Shown piece after piece: positions 1-7,127 of a stretch of DNA of 19,823 nucleotides. The translations under genes and the position numbers were made by a program. The notes under the pieces were generated by a model that worked only from the letters and a program-made list of their open reading frames with translations, did no database searches and was not told the origin of the DNA. The stretch is from Megasphaera elsdenii (GTDB lineage: Bacteria > Bacillota > Negativicutes > Veillonellales > Megasphaeraceae): positions 1 to 19,823 of the forward strand of contig NZ_JAJBQV010000036.1 in the NCBI RefSeq assembly GCF_020539865.1, in the 5' to 3' direction. Within the stretch, counting starts at the first letter, position 1. Every line of letters begins with the position of its first letter.

Positions 1-5
1 GCTAT

Positions 6-47
6 GTGTCGCCTAACTCATGACTAAAGTCACGAGTTAGGCGACAC
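6..47. repeat. Long perfect hairpin at left edge
   Basis: A 14-bp perfect inverted repeat pairs 6-19 with 34-47. Inside it a second 5-bp arm pair (21-25 with 28-32) nearly closes the loop. There is no run of T on either side, so it is a poor intrinsic terminator, although it could end an upstream gene. The outer flanks (ATGT before GCC; GGCGAC and TTCAT, then CAA after the stem) resemble those of the hairpin at 16989-17024, which suggests a small dispersed repeat family. Confidence 0.75.
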
Positions 48-58
48 TTCATCAAGGC

Positions 59-456
59 TGTGGAAATTGTGGATAAATGAAGTGGATAAGTTGTGCACAG
101 ACTTGAAAAACGGCTATTTTATGCTTTGTCCACTTGTGCATACCTTTCCACAATGTATCCACATATTGTGGAAAACTTGTCGCGATAGGTTATCCACATT
201 TTCACAGTACTTATACACATTATCTGCACCATTTGTTCGCCCGACATCATCAGCATACGTATCCCATTCTTCGACTGTTTTCACTAGAGATACACATTTA
301 TCCACGAAAGTTATCCACATTTCGACAATTATTGCCTTAAAAGTATACACCCAAAAAAATGGCACAACCATGCGCTTGGCAAAAAAATATCCACATTTCT
401 GTCACTCTTGTACACAGAAAATGTGGATAAATTGTGTATACCTGAATTGTGGATAG
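59..456. other. Dense DnaA-box cluster, candidate oriC or DnaA-binding locus
   Basis: Perfect 9-mers TTATNCACA occur at 68-76 (-), 190-198 (+), 211-219 (+), 311-319 (+) and 422-430 (-). One-mismatch boxes occur at 81-89 (-), 155-163 (+), 167-175 (-), 298-306 (+), 387-395 (+), 408-416 (+), 433-441 (-) and 448-456 (-). Weaker variants fill the gaps. Several neighbours are spaced 11-15 bp start to start. The open frames across this region are low-complexity products of the repeated boxes and have no ribosome-binding site, so I call it non-coding. Such density is characteristic of bacterial replication origins, the dnaA promoter region or a datA-like titration site. No strong AT-rich unwinding element is obvious inside the cluster, and dnaA or dnaN are not within the window. 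Confidence 0.8.
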
Positions 457-463
457 TTGTACT

Positions 464-751
464 TCAATCGACAGGACAGCTCCAGTCAATGTGGATACCC
501 GTAGCCCGCCAGATATAGCACAAGGCCAGCTTCAGCATTTCCAGGCTCGCCGTCGGGACTGTACTAATCGTCTTATATTGTGATAAATCCGTATATTGGT
601 GCAAAACCCTTTCTGTCGTTAAGTACTGCCGGGCCCGTTCATTCATGACCTCATCGTTCAAATGGACGCCGAGTTCTTTCGTTTCTGTATCGTATTCGAT
701 GTACCCGTTGTTATTGTCACCCGTATGGGCAGCTACTTTAAAAATTGCCAT
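464..751 (-). CDS. Small conserved-looking hypothetical protein
   Basis: This is a 95-residue soluble protein with no signal peptide or membrane segment. I do not recognise the family. The start at 751 is chosen because AAGGAG lies eight bases upstream; an upstream ATG at 793 would overlap the end of dinB and has no such site. The N-terminal third (MAIFKVAAHTG, then a GYIEYD segment) looks like a beta-rich start, and the C-terminal half is helical with a Trp-rich end. It starts 25 bp after the dinB stop on the same strand, so the two are probably cotranscribed. No terminator is visible after its stop, so transcripts would run into the DnaA-box cluster. Function unknown. Confidence 0.7.
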   Translation of the reverse strand: MAIFKVAAHTGDNNNGYIEYDTETKELGVHLNDEVMNERARQYLTTERVLHQYTDLSQYKTISTVPTASLEMLKLALCYIWRATGIHIDWSCPVD

Positions 752-776
752 AACAAAAACTCCTTCTTTATCGTTC

Positions 777-1952
777 TTATGTATCTTTTTCATGGGACAT
801 TTCCCAAAGAAATCCCTTCATGATTGCCGTCCGGCCAAAGCGCTTCTGCAACTTATCGATGGCTTCCGTCACTTTCGCCTTCGTTTCTTCATCTTCTGAG
901 AACAGGTCCCCTTGCACCTGATAGGCTTGGAGCTGGCTGACCGTCAGACCGAGGAGACGGATGGGCTCATGACCTCCGCTCTTATTATACAATCTTTTTG
1001 CCGAAAAATATAATTGTTCTTCCGAACAAGTCCCTATACTGTGCAGCGTCAAAGAGCGGGTAATGGTCTTGAAAGAGGCATAACGTATCTTGATAGTAAT
1101 CGTCCGCCCCATGAGCCGGTTCTGCCGCAGCCGCCACGATACTTCGTTGGCCAGGAGGCGGAACTGTTCGTCCACTTCGGAATCGCGCGTCAAATCATGG
1201 CTATACGTATGCTCATTGCCGACAGATTGGGGACGCCGTCGCACTTCCAGCGGACGGTTGTCCTCGCCCAGGGACAGGCGGTAAATCCGTTGTGCCTGAT
1301 TGCCTACGATGGGCTGGAGCCCTTCGGGACTAGCCGCGGCGATGTCGCCGATGGTATGATACCCCGCTTTTTGCAGAGCTTCTGCCGTTACCTTGCCGAC
1401 GCCCCACAGGCAGCTCAGTGGCAAAGGCGCCAATAACTGCCGTTCCGTCCCATAAGGAATCCATACTAAGCCATCCGGTTTGCGCAGGTCCGACGCCAGT
1501 TTGGCCAGGAACTTATTAGGTGCAATCCCGGCCGAGGCGACGAGGCCTGTCGTCCGCCGTATCTCTTCCTTCACAGCTTTGCCTATGTCGACGATATCCG
1601 GATAATGGCGCTCCATACCGGAAACATCGAGAAAAGCTTCATCCAAGGCCAGCGGTTCAATAAAGGGAGAGTAATGAGACAGTATCAGGCGTATCTGATG
1701 GGAAATACGCCGGTAATGGGACATACGCACGGGCAGGAAGACACCGTTCGGACAGAGCTTTCGGGCCAGTTTCATGCTCATCGCTGAATGGACGCCATAA
1801 GCCCTCGCTTCATAAGACGCCGTCGCAACGACGCCCCGCTCCATCAGGCCGCCGACGATGACAGGCAGGCCTTTCAAGGCCGGATTATCCCGTTGTTCTA
1901 CGGAAGCATAAAACGCATCCATATCGACATGCATGATCCATCGCCGTGCCAT
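777..1952 (-). CDS. dinB: DNA polymerase IV (Y-family translesion polymerase)
   Basis: The protein is 391 residues, the usual length for Pol IV. The N-terminal palm holds HVDMDAFYASVEQ with the first catalytic Asp, and LALDEAFLDVS holds the second catalytic Asp-Glu pair. YEARAYGV is the conserved finger segment. A helix-hairpin-helix region (LWGVGKVTAEAL) and the little-finger domain follow. Near the C terminus QGDLF matches the beta-clamp-binding pentapeptide. I chose the ATG at 1952 over the one at 1958 because the AGGAGG site lies at normal distance from 1952 and almost touches 1958. The enzyme copies past damaged bases in the cytoplasm with low fidelity. It leads a two-gene unit with the 95-residue gene at 464-751. 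I saw no LexA-type box upstream, so SOS control is not supported by sequence here. Confidence 0.97.
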   Translation of the reverse strand: MARRWIMHVDMDAFYASVEQRDNPALKGLPVIVGGLMERGVVATASYEARAYGVHSAMSMKLARKLCPNGVFLPVRMSHYRRISHQIRLILSHYSPFIEPLALDEAFLDVSGMERHYPDIVDIGKAVKEEIRRTTGLVASAGIAPNKFLAKLASDLRKPDGLVWIPYGTERQLLAPLPLSCLWGVGKVTAEALQKAGYHTIGDIAAASPEGLQPIVGNQAQRIYRLSLGEDNRPLEVRRRPQSVGNEHTYSHDLTRDSEVDEQFRLLANEVSWRLRQNRLMGRTITIKIRYASFKTITRSLTLHSIGTCSEEQLYFSAKRLYNKSGGHEPIRLLGLTVSQLQAYQVQGDLFSEDEETKAKVTEAIDKLQKRFGRTAIMKGFLWEMSHEKDT

Positions 1953-1979
1953 AACCATCCCTCCTCCATTCTACTTCAT

Positions 1980-2008
1980 ATTATACAACGATTACCCTCC
2001 CTAAATAT
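1980..2008 (-). promoter_or_regulatory. Possible dinB promoter
   Basis: A perfect TATAAT (1980-1985, minus strand) lies 27 bp before the dinB start. At 17-18 bp upstream of it there is only a poor -35 match (ATATTT/TATATT). The call rests on the -10 element and its position. Confidence 0.4.
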
Positions 2009-2118
2009 AGAGTCTCGCATTAATTCGTATAAATTATTGTTAACAATTAGATGACCTACGAAAACACGAATTGCTTTAGAATAGCTTAACACAGCCATCT
2101 ACAAAGAAGTATACATCA

Positions 2119-2148
2119 TTGGATTTTCATTCCGTAATATGGTAAACT
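2119..2148 (+). promoter_or_regulatory. Possible promoter of the lysR operon
   Basis: TTGGAT (2119-2124) and TAAACT (2143-2148) are separated by 18 bp, 34 bp before the LysR start codon. Each has four matches to the sigma-A consensus. It faces away from the dinB promoter, so the intergenic region carries divergent promoters. Confidence 0.4.
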
Positions 2149-2182
2149 ATAAGAATACTAAAGAGAGGTGAAACATTATATC

Positions 2183-3124
2183 ATGGATTTATTCCAACTG
2201 ACATACTTCATCGAAGTCGCTCACAAAAAAAGCTTCACCAAAGCTTCAAAATCGCTGCACATCAGCCAGCCGTCGATCAGCAAAGGAATCAAAGCGCTAG
2301 AAGAACATTGGGGTGTCCAGCTCTTCGACCGCAAAGGAAAAAATGTAGCACTCACAGAAGCGGGAGCCTATTTGCTTCCTAAAATCGAAGAACTTATTAA
2401 AGGATTCACTCAGCTGAATGAAGAAATGGAATCGCCGCAGCTGCTCAATGCCGGTAAATTATCTGTCGGCGTACCGCCTATGATCGGGTCATCGGTCATC
2501 GCACCGTTTATTGCCCATTTCATCAATAAATATCCCAAAATCGAGCTGGAAATGAAGGAAGTCGGTTCACAAGACGTCGTATCCGCTATTGACGACGGTC
2601 TCATTCAGGTCGGTTTCGTCGCCTTGCCGATTACGACGGAAATACCTTATGAATTCTTCATTTTCCACGAAGAACCTCTCGACGCCGTTCTCTGGCCGGA
2701 CCATCCCCTGGCTTCTCGACCGTCGCTGACTTTGTCGGACATCAAAGATGAAACCTTCGTCTTCTATCCGAATGGATTCTCCCTGAATCCCTACCTGCGT
2801 TCGGCCTTCCAGGAAATCATGGCCCATCCAAAAATCGTCTGCCGTTCCAGTAACTGGGACTTCTTGGCGCAGATGGTAGCCGGCCGTCTAGGTATTTCCC
2901 TAATGCCGCACACGATCTGTCAGCGGATTTCGCCGGACCTTGCCGTCTCCGTCCCCCTCGTCCAGCCCCATCTCTATTGGACCCTGGCCCTGATTTGGAA
3001 AAGCAAGGGGTATTTATCGCACCCATCCCGGACATGGGTACAGTCGTTTAAAGATTATTTCAAGGATGCCAACGCGGCCATCCAGAGTGCCGCAGCCGAA
3101 CATCCTTACCTTTCAGAGGAGTAG
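2183..3124 (+). CDS. LysR-family transcriptional regulator (CidR/YwbI-like)
   Basis: The protein has 313 residues, typical for LysR regulators. An N-terminal winged helix-turn-helix (about residues 2-60) contains FTKASKSLHISQPSISKGIKAL, followed by a linker helix and a periplasmic-binding-protein-like effector domain. The segment GVPPMIGS after the linker and the C-terminal ALIWKSKGYLS resemble the CidR/YwbI branch. I start at the ATG at 2183 because MDLFQLTYF is the standard LysR beginning; the GTG at 2168 lies inside the ribosome-binding site. It is followed after 6 bp by the unknown 257-residue gene, so both share an operon. No holin-like cidAB genes lie in the window, so the target is not evident and autoregulation of the unknown partner is only possible. 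Confidence 0.93.
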   Translation: MDLFQLTYFIEVAHKKSFTKASKSLHISQPSISKGIKALEEHWGVQLFDRKGKNVALTEAGAYLLPKIEELIKGFTQLNEEMESPQLLNAGKLSVGVPPMIGSSVIAPFIAHFINKYPKIELEMKEVGSQDVVSAIDDGLIQVGFVALPITTEIPYEFFIFHEEPLDAVLWPDHPLASRPSLTLSDIKDETFVFYPNGFSLNPYLRSAFQEIMAHPKIVCRSSNWDFLAQMVAGRLGISLMPHTICQRISPDLAVSVPLVQPHLYWTLALIWKSKGYLSHPSRTWVQSFKDYFKDANAAIQSAAAEHPYLSEE

Positions 3125-3130
3125 ATCACG

Positions 3131-3904
3131 ATGTCCACATCATTGCTATCGGCAGCAGAAAAAGACGAAATTTTTTCACATCAGCATGACAACGGTCTCT
3201 TCAGCGCCCTGGCCCTGGAAACGGCCTGCCTGAACTATCTGGACCGGCTGAATCGTACCTTCCGCGATCCCCTGGCAGCGGCAGCCGACCGCCGGACAGC
3301 GCTAAAAAAGGGAATGGCCTTGGAACAGAAACTTTTCGATTATATCCGCCACGAGACGCCGATCAGCTATTTCGACAGCGATTTCCGCGAACAGACGAAG
3401 CACTATATCCGCATGCGGGAAATATATGTCGACGCCGTGAACTTCACCTTCAAGCGCCACCGCTTCCGCTTCATCTTGGACTTGTTGCGCCTGTATAGCG
3501 AAGACCCGTGCCAGATTCTCCCTGAACGGGATATCTTCAAGGAAAAGTGGGAACAAGTTCTGCTCTACGACTACTTGCTCCTCGACATGGGTCAGAAAAA
3601 CACGGAAGATATCGGCCGCGAAGCCGTATCCAACGGTTACCACGAATGTGACTATACCCTGGAAATCGAAGAAGTATGGAAACAGCCGATGAAGGCCGTT
3701 CCCCGCTCCCATTTCCGCTACGTCAAAGCCGCCTTGCCCTATAGCCAGGGCGCCCGGGCCATCACAACGTGGATGAAAGACCACGCTCATGACCTCGCCC
3801 CAGCCCGCTGGGTCGTCGACACAAAAGCCATCGAAGCCTTGCGTATAGGACCGGCCCTGACCATCACCGACGAAGATATCGCTATCATTGAGAAAACATT
3901 TTGA
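3131..3904 (+). CDS. Hypothetical protein cotranscribed with LysR
   Basis: This 257-residue protein belongs to no family I recognise. It has no signal peptide or membrane segment and reads as a charged, mostly helical cytoplasmic protein rich in Arg, Asp, Tyr and Phe. A conserved-looking central block includes YFDSDFREQTKHYIRMREIY and a basic stretch FKRHRFRF. There is no Walker motif and no clear metal-binding cluster. AGAGGAG nine bases before the ATG is a good ribosome-binding site and overlaps the end of the LysR gene, which implies translational coupling. A strong terminator starts directly after its stop. The LysR gene in front may control it, or the pair may respond to the same effector; the sequence does not say which. 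Confidence 0.88.
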   Translation: MSTSLLSAAEKDEIFSHQHDNGLFSALALETACLNYLDRLNRTFRDPLAAAADRRTALKKGMALEQKLFDYIRHETPISYFDSDFREQTKHYIRMREIYVDAVNFTFKRHRFRFILDLLRLYSEDPCQILPERDIFKEKWEQVLLYDYLLLDMGQKNTEDIGREAVSNGYHECDYTLEIEEVWKQPMKAVPRSHFRYVKAALPYSQGARAITTWMKDHAHDLAPARWVVDTKAIEALRIGPALTITDEDIAIIEKTF

Positions 3905-3939
3905 AAAAAGGCGCTGTCCCATGAAGACAGCGCCTTTTT
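3905..3939 (+). terminator. Intrinsic terminator of the lysR operon
   Basis: A perfect 9-bp GC stem (GGCGCTGTC with GACAGCGCC) extended by five A-T pairs surrounds a 7-base loop, and the right arm runs into TTTTT. It begins one base after the preceding stop codon. The same stem recurs at 9739-9775 and 16710-16744. The A-rich left side lets it work on the minus strand too. Confidence 0.93.
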
Positions 3940-3980
3940 ACGTTGGTCGTGCATCGTTGGTCGTAGGGAATTAATGAACG

Positions 3981-4040
3981 AAAAACTTTTAAGTCTAAGG
4001 AATCTCACATGATGGTATAAGCCTTCGTGCGACAGACTAA
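3981..4040 (-). terminator. Weak terminator-like hairpin after the response regulator
   Basis: On the minus strand AGTCT and AGACT arms bracket an imperfect stem (GTCGCACGAAGGC with partial complement), followed within ten bases by TTTTT. The sequence aligns loosely with the terminator at 7065-7111 (shared GAAGG and CAT-ATG spacing), so it may be a decayed member of the same family. Confidence 0.35.
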
Positions 4041-4041
4041 T

Positions 4042-4662
4042 TCACATCAGATGGTGCTTCAATGCGTAGTCTACGAGTTCGGCTTTGGTTTTGCAGTTCA
4101 ATTTCTGCATGAGCCTCGTCTTATAAGTCGACACGGTCTTGACAGAGAGGTGCAGTGTGTCGCCAATGGCTGACAGGGAATGCCCATGGACCAGGGCCAC
4201 GAGGACTTCTTGTTCCCGCGCCGACAGGGCCGGATGCTGGCCGGTACCATCGAGGACGCCATCGAGGAGGCTCCGGGCTTCGCGTTCACTCAGGTAGCGG
4301 TGTCCAGAAACGACAGTGCGTAAGCCCTTGAATAATTCAGCATCGAGCGTATCTTTACAGAGATAACCGTCTGCGCCGAGCTGCATAAGCTCCGTGACGT
4401 ACTGCTGCTCGCTGTACATAGTCAGGACCAGGACTCTGACATCATAACGGCGACGCCGGATTTCCCGCAGACAATCGATGCCATTCATGACTGGCATGGA
4501 AAGATCCAGCAGGACGACGTCAACAGGTGTGTCTTCCAGGCACTCCAAGACTTCCTGTCCGTTCGAGGCTTCGGCGACGACATGGCAGTCGTCCTGAGAG
4601 GCCAGCAATAGTTTCAACCCCGTCCGCAAGATACGGTGGTCATCAGCTAAGAGAATGTTCAT
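4042..4662 (-). CDS. NarL/FixJ-type response regulator (UhpA-like)
   Basis: This 206-residue two-domain regulator has an N-terminal receiver with the acidic pair D7-D8, the phosphorylation site D53 (VVLLDLSMPVMNG), a Thr at LVLTMY and a Lys at GYLCKDT. The C-terminal LuxR-type helix-turn-helix begins LSAREQEVLVALVHG and includes SVKTVSTYKTRLMQKL. The start at 4662 is picked because GAGGAGG sits six bases upstream. It lies inside the last 20 bases of the kinase gene, so translation is coupled to it. Phosphorylated by the adjacent kinase, it would activate transcription; the obvious candidate target is the organophosphate antiporter gene at 7128-8477, as UhpA activates uhpT in enteric bacteria. 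That target is inferred from context. Confidence 0.95.
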   Translation of the reverse strand: MNILLADDHRILRTGLKLLLASQDDCHVVAEASNGQEVLECLEDTPVDVVLLDLSMPVMNGIDCLREIRRRRYDVRVLVLTMYSEQQYVTELMQLGADGYLCKDTLDAELFKGLRTVVSGHRYLSEREARSLLDGVLDGTGQHPALSAREQEVLVALVHGHSLSAIGDTLHLSVKTVSTYKTRLMQKLNCKTKAELVDYALKHHLM

Positions 4663-6085
4663 GTTCTTCCTCCTCACTCAAATACAACGGCAGGGAAATG
4701 GTCAGCGTCGTCCCTTTGCCAGGATGGCTGTCGATAGTAAAGGTCCCGTTCAGTACATCCGCCCGCTCGCGCATACTGACCAGCCCCAAATGGTTATCCA
4801 GACGAGCCCGCTCGGCCCGATCAGCACTGAAGCCGATGCCATCATCACGGACAGACAAAGTCAGCTTCGACGGCAGGACGTGGAGCTCGATGGTCACCGT
4901 ATGGGCTTGGGCGTGACGGGCGATGTTGGTCAGTCCCTCCTGGACCATACGATAACAAAACAAAGCTACCGGCCGGGACACGCGCGATATATCGCCATCA
5001 TGATGGAAGGAGACCGTCAGCCCCAACTGGGTCTGGCTATACGTGTCCAGATACTTTTCAATGGCTACGACCAAGCCCAGATCATCCAGCAGGGGAGGAT
5101 GGAGATTGACAGCGAGATGGCGCAACCCTTCTAAGGTTTCACGAGTCAAATCGCGGACACCGGCGACGAGTTCCCGGACCTTCGGCTCTTCCGTCTGATC
5201 CATGATGAGCCGCAAATAGGCCAGTATAGACACCATGGACTGGCTCGTCTCATCGTGCAATTCCCGCGAAATGCGGCGCCTTTCATCTTCACGAGCGGAA
5301 AAGAGCTGGTCGATGAGCCAAATCCGGGTCTTCTCTTTTTCCCGCAGGGCAGTCAGCAATTTCGAGTTCTCCCGGTCTTTTACGGCCAGGCGGTTGCTCA
5401 TGACATTAAAGGCTTTTGCCAGGCGCCCGACTTCATCTTTCGTCTCGACGGGTACACGAACACTATAATTACCACGGCCAATCTGGCGGATAGCCTGAGC
5501 CAGGGTCTGGACAGGCCGCAAGAAAGCCCGGGCATAGCGCGTAGCCAGCACGGAAGCCGCCAGACAGATAGCCAAGATGACCAGCATGGTCTGGATGAAG
5601 CGCTTCCACATGAGCTGCATCATTGGCCGTTCCGACAAGCCGATACGAAAATAACCGACCAGTCCGCCATCAATGGGATAGACGACTTCCCGGATATAAC
5701 CTTCCGTACTGTCGAAGGTCATAGTCTTATCGACGCCACCATGCTGCACGTCACGTCGTTCCGGCAAGCCATTAGGCAGGCCATCCGTAAAAGTGCTAGC
5801 CAGGATACGTCCATCGGGATAAGTTACCAGAATATAGCGCACCTGGTCATTCGTCTGCTGAGCATGGAGCAGCTGTTCTGTCATGGCAAAGCGGTCATCA
5901 ACGAGGATATCATTGCTGATGACCTGGCCGATTGAGGCCGCCAGTTCCCGACCGGATGTATCGAGTTCGTGATTCATATAGGTGCTCGTCGAGTAAAGAA
6001 ACAGGGAAGCCGCCAGCAGGCCACAGATAAAGATAGTTCCGACGATAAGGGCATTAATTTTCACATAGAGTGTATAATTTCTCAT
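4643..6085 (-). CDS. Membrane sensor histidine kinase, HAMP and HisKA_3
   Basis: The protein has 480 residues. A membrane helix near residues 11-31 and a second near 164-184 enclose a periplasmic domain of about 130 residues with a Cache-like motif (YILVTYPDGRILAS). A HAMP domain (about 184-237) and a coiled coil lead to the dimerisation helix with the phospho-acceptor H277 (RRISRELHDE). The ATPase domain shows N387 of the N box, DDGIGF at 414-419 and GKGTT at 456-460. The ATG at 6085 begins one base after the stop of the binding-protein gene, with AGGGA as its site; an upstream start would lie inside that gene. It most likely senses the lipoprotein encoded upstream and passes phosphate to the response regulator encoded by the overlapping downstream gene. 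Confidence 0.95.
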   Translation of the reverse strand: MRNYTLYVKINALIVGTIFICGLLAASLFLYSTSTYMNHELDTSGRELAASIGQVISNDILVDDRFAMTEQLLHAQQTNDQVRYILVTYPDGRILASTFTDGLPNGLPERRDVQHGGVDKTMTFDSTEGYIREVVYPIDGGLVGYFRIGLSERPMMQLMWKRFIQTMLVILAICLAASVLATRYARAFLRPVQTLAQAIRQIGRGNYSVRVPVETKDEVGRLAKAFNVMSNRLAVKDRENSKLLTALREKEKTRIWLIDQLFSAREDERRRISRELHDETSQSMVSILAYLRLIMDQTEEPKVRELVAGVRDLTRETLEGLRHLAVNLHPPLLDDLGLVVAIEKYLDTYSQTQLGLTVSFHHDGDISRVSRPVALFCYRMVQEGLTNIARHAQAHTVTIELHVLPSKLTLSVRDDGIGFSADRAERARLDNHLGLVSMRERADVLNGTFTIDSHPGKGTTLTISLPLYLSEEEEHEHSLS

Positions 6086-6086
6086 A

Positions 6087-7007
6087 TCAATTCCCTGCCA
6101 ATCGTCTTTGTCCTGCATACTGCCGCTTGAACTGCTCATAAGCCACCGTATCGGGAACTACGAAGCGGTCGATGACGATAGTCTTCATGGACCGCAATAA
6201 ATCTGCGTTTTCATGCATCGTATAGAATATCCTTCGCAAGGACGCTTTTTCTTCCGAATCTAGGTTGCTGCGCACGACGATAGGCCCTGTCGGCGCTTCC
6301 GGCATCTTTTCCAGCACCCGCACCTGCCGGGCCAGCTGGGGATTCGACTGCTCTGTAAGCTCATAAATCTGGCTGTCTACACCAGCTGCATCGGCCAAGT
6401 GATTGGCTACGGCCCAGATAGACTTATCATGGCCGTGGGTAAAGAAAAAGCGCTTAAAGAACTGTTCTGGCGTCGTCCCCTTCTGGGCCAGGCGGAAAGT
6501 AATGGCTAGACAGCCCGAATAGCTCAAAGGGTCCGTAAAAGCAAAGGCCCGCCCCTGGAGCTGGTGCGTATCGGTAATGTCGCTGTCTGAAGGCGTAATG
6601 ATATATGTCTGATAATATGATGACCCATTCGTCTCGGTCATCGCCAGTAATTCAATGGGCTCATGGCCTTGATAAGCCGCATAAGCCCCAGTCGAAGAAA
6701 AAGCCACATCGGCATCACCATTGGCCAGTAACGTATTTAGTTCTTCATAGGTCCGGCGCTGGATGAGGATGGTCGGTCGGTTTTCCTGTTGCGAAATATA
6801 ATTGACGATCTGCTGGTATACCTGCCGTGTTTCCTTCGGCGACATGACCGACGCAAAGGCAATGCGCAATGGCTTCGTATTCGATTCCTCCGCAGCCGGA
6901 TGCGTATCTTGAGACTGGGTGAAGTCGATATAGCCCTGCGGACGGGCACAGGCTGCACAAAACAAAGAAATCATGACCAGCACCATCAGTGAAAGGACCC
7001 GTTTCAT
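6087..7007 (-). CDS. PhnD-like phosphate/phosphonate-binding lipoprotein, probable sensor
   Basis: This 306-residue protein begins with a signal sequence ending LFCAAC at 15-20, so C20 is a probable lipidated Cys even though the lipobox is not ideal. The body matches the PhnD/HptA class of periplasmic binding proteins: LRIAFASVMSPKETRQVYQ, a segment reading DADVAFSSTGAY, and FAFTDPLSYSG for anion binding. No ABC permease or ATPase is nearby. Instead the next genes are a histidine kinase (one base away) and a response regulator. That arrangement matches HptA of Staphylococcus aureus, which presents phosphate or hexose phosphate status to the kinase HptS. I therefore infer a sensory rather than transport role. 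The GGAGGT site five bases before the ATG supports the start. Confidence 0.88.
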   Translation of the reverse strand: MKRVLSLMVLVMISLFCAACARPQGYIDFTQSQDTHPAAEESNTKPLRIAFASVMSPKETRQVYQQIVNYISQQENRPTILIQRRTYEELNTLLANGDADVAFSSTGAYAAYQGHEPIELLAMTETNGSSYYQTYIITPSDSDITDTHQLQGRAFAFTDPLSYSGCLAITFRLAQKGTTPEQFFKRFFFTHGHDKSIWAVANHLADAAGVDSQIYELTEQSNPQLARQVRVLEKMPEAPTGPIVVRSNLDSEEKASLRRIFYTMHENADLLRSMKTIVIDRFVVPDTVAYEQFKRQYAGQRRLAGN

Positions 7008-7064
7008 AGATTACCTCCATAACATCAATTTTAATGCAAAGCCATTAATCAAACCTCAAACATG

Positions 7065-7111
7065 AAAAAAAAGGACCACGCATAATGACGTAAACCTTCA
7101 TGCGCTAGTCC
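7065..7111 (-). terminator. Terminator of the antiporter gene
   Basis: On the minus strand an 11-bp stem with one bulge (GGACTA plus CGCAT paired with ATGCG plus TGGTCC) is followed by eight T. It lies between the antiporter stop and the binding-protein gene, so the three-gene sensor unit needs its own promoter or read-through. Confidence 0.8.
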
Positions 7112-7127
7112 CTTTCAAGTTAACAAA

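Noticed and set aside
67..456. Open reading frames on both strands across the DnaA-box cluster
   Set aside because: They come from the repeated box sequence, lack ribosome-binding sites and have odd low-complexity products rich in His, Cys and Ser.
1953..2160. SOS (LexA) box upstream of dinB
   Set aside because: I looked for GAAC-N4-GTTC-type sites and found none.
2168..2182. GTG start of the LysR gene at 2168
   Set aside because: The GTG is part of the Shine-Dalgarno stretch; the family normally begins at MDLFQLTYF, so the ATG at 2183 is taken.
3302..3922. Long minus-strand frame opposite the 257-residue gene
   Set aside because: It is a shadow of the plus-strand gene, which has the ribosome-binding site, operon context and terminator.
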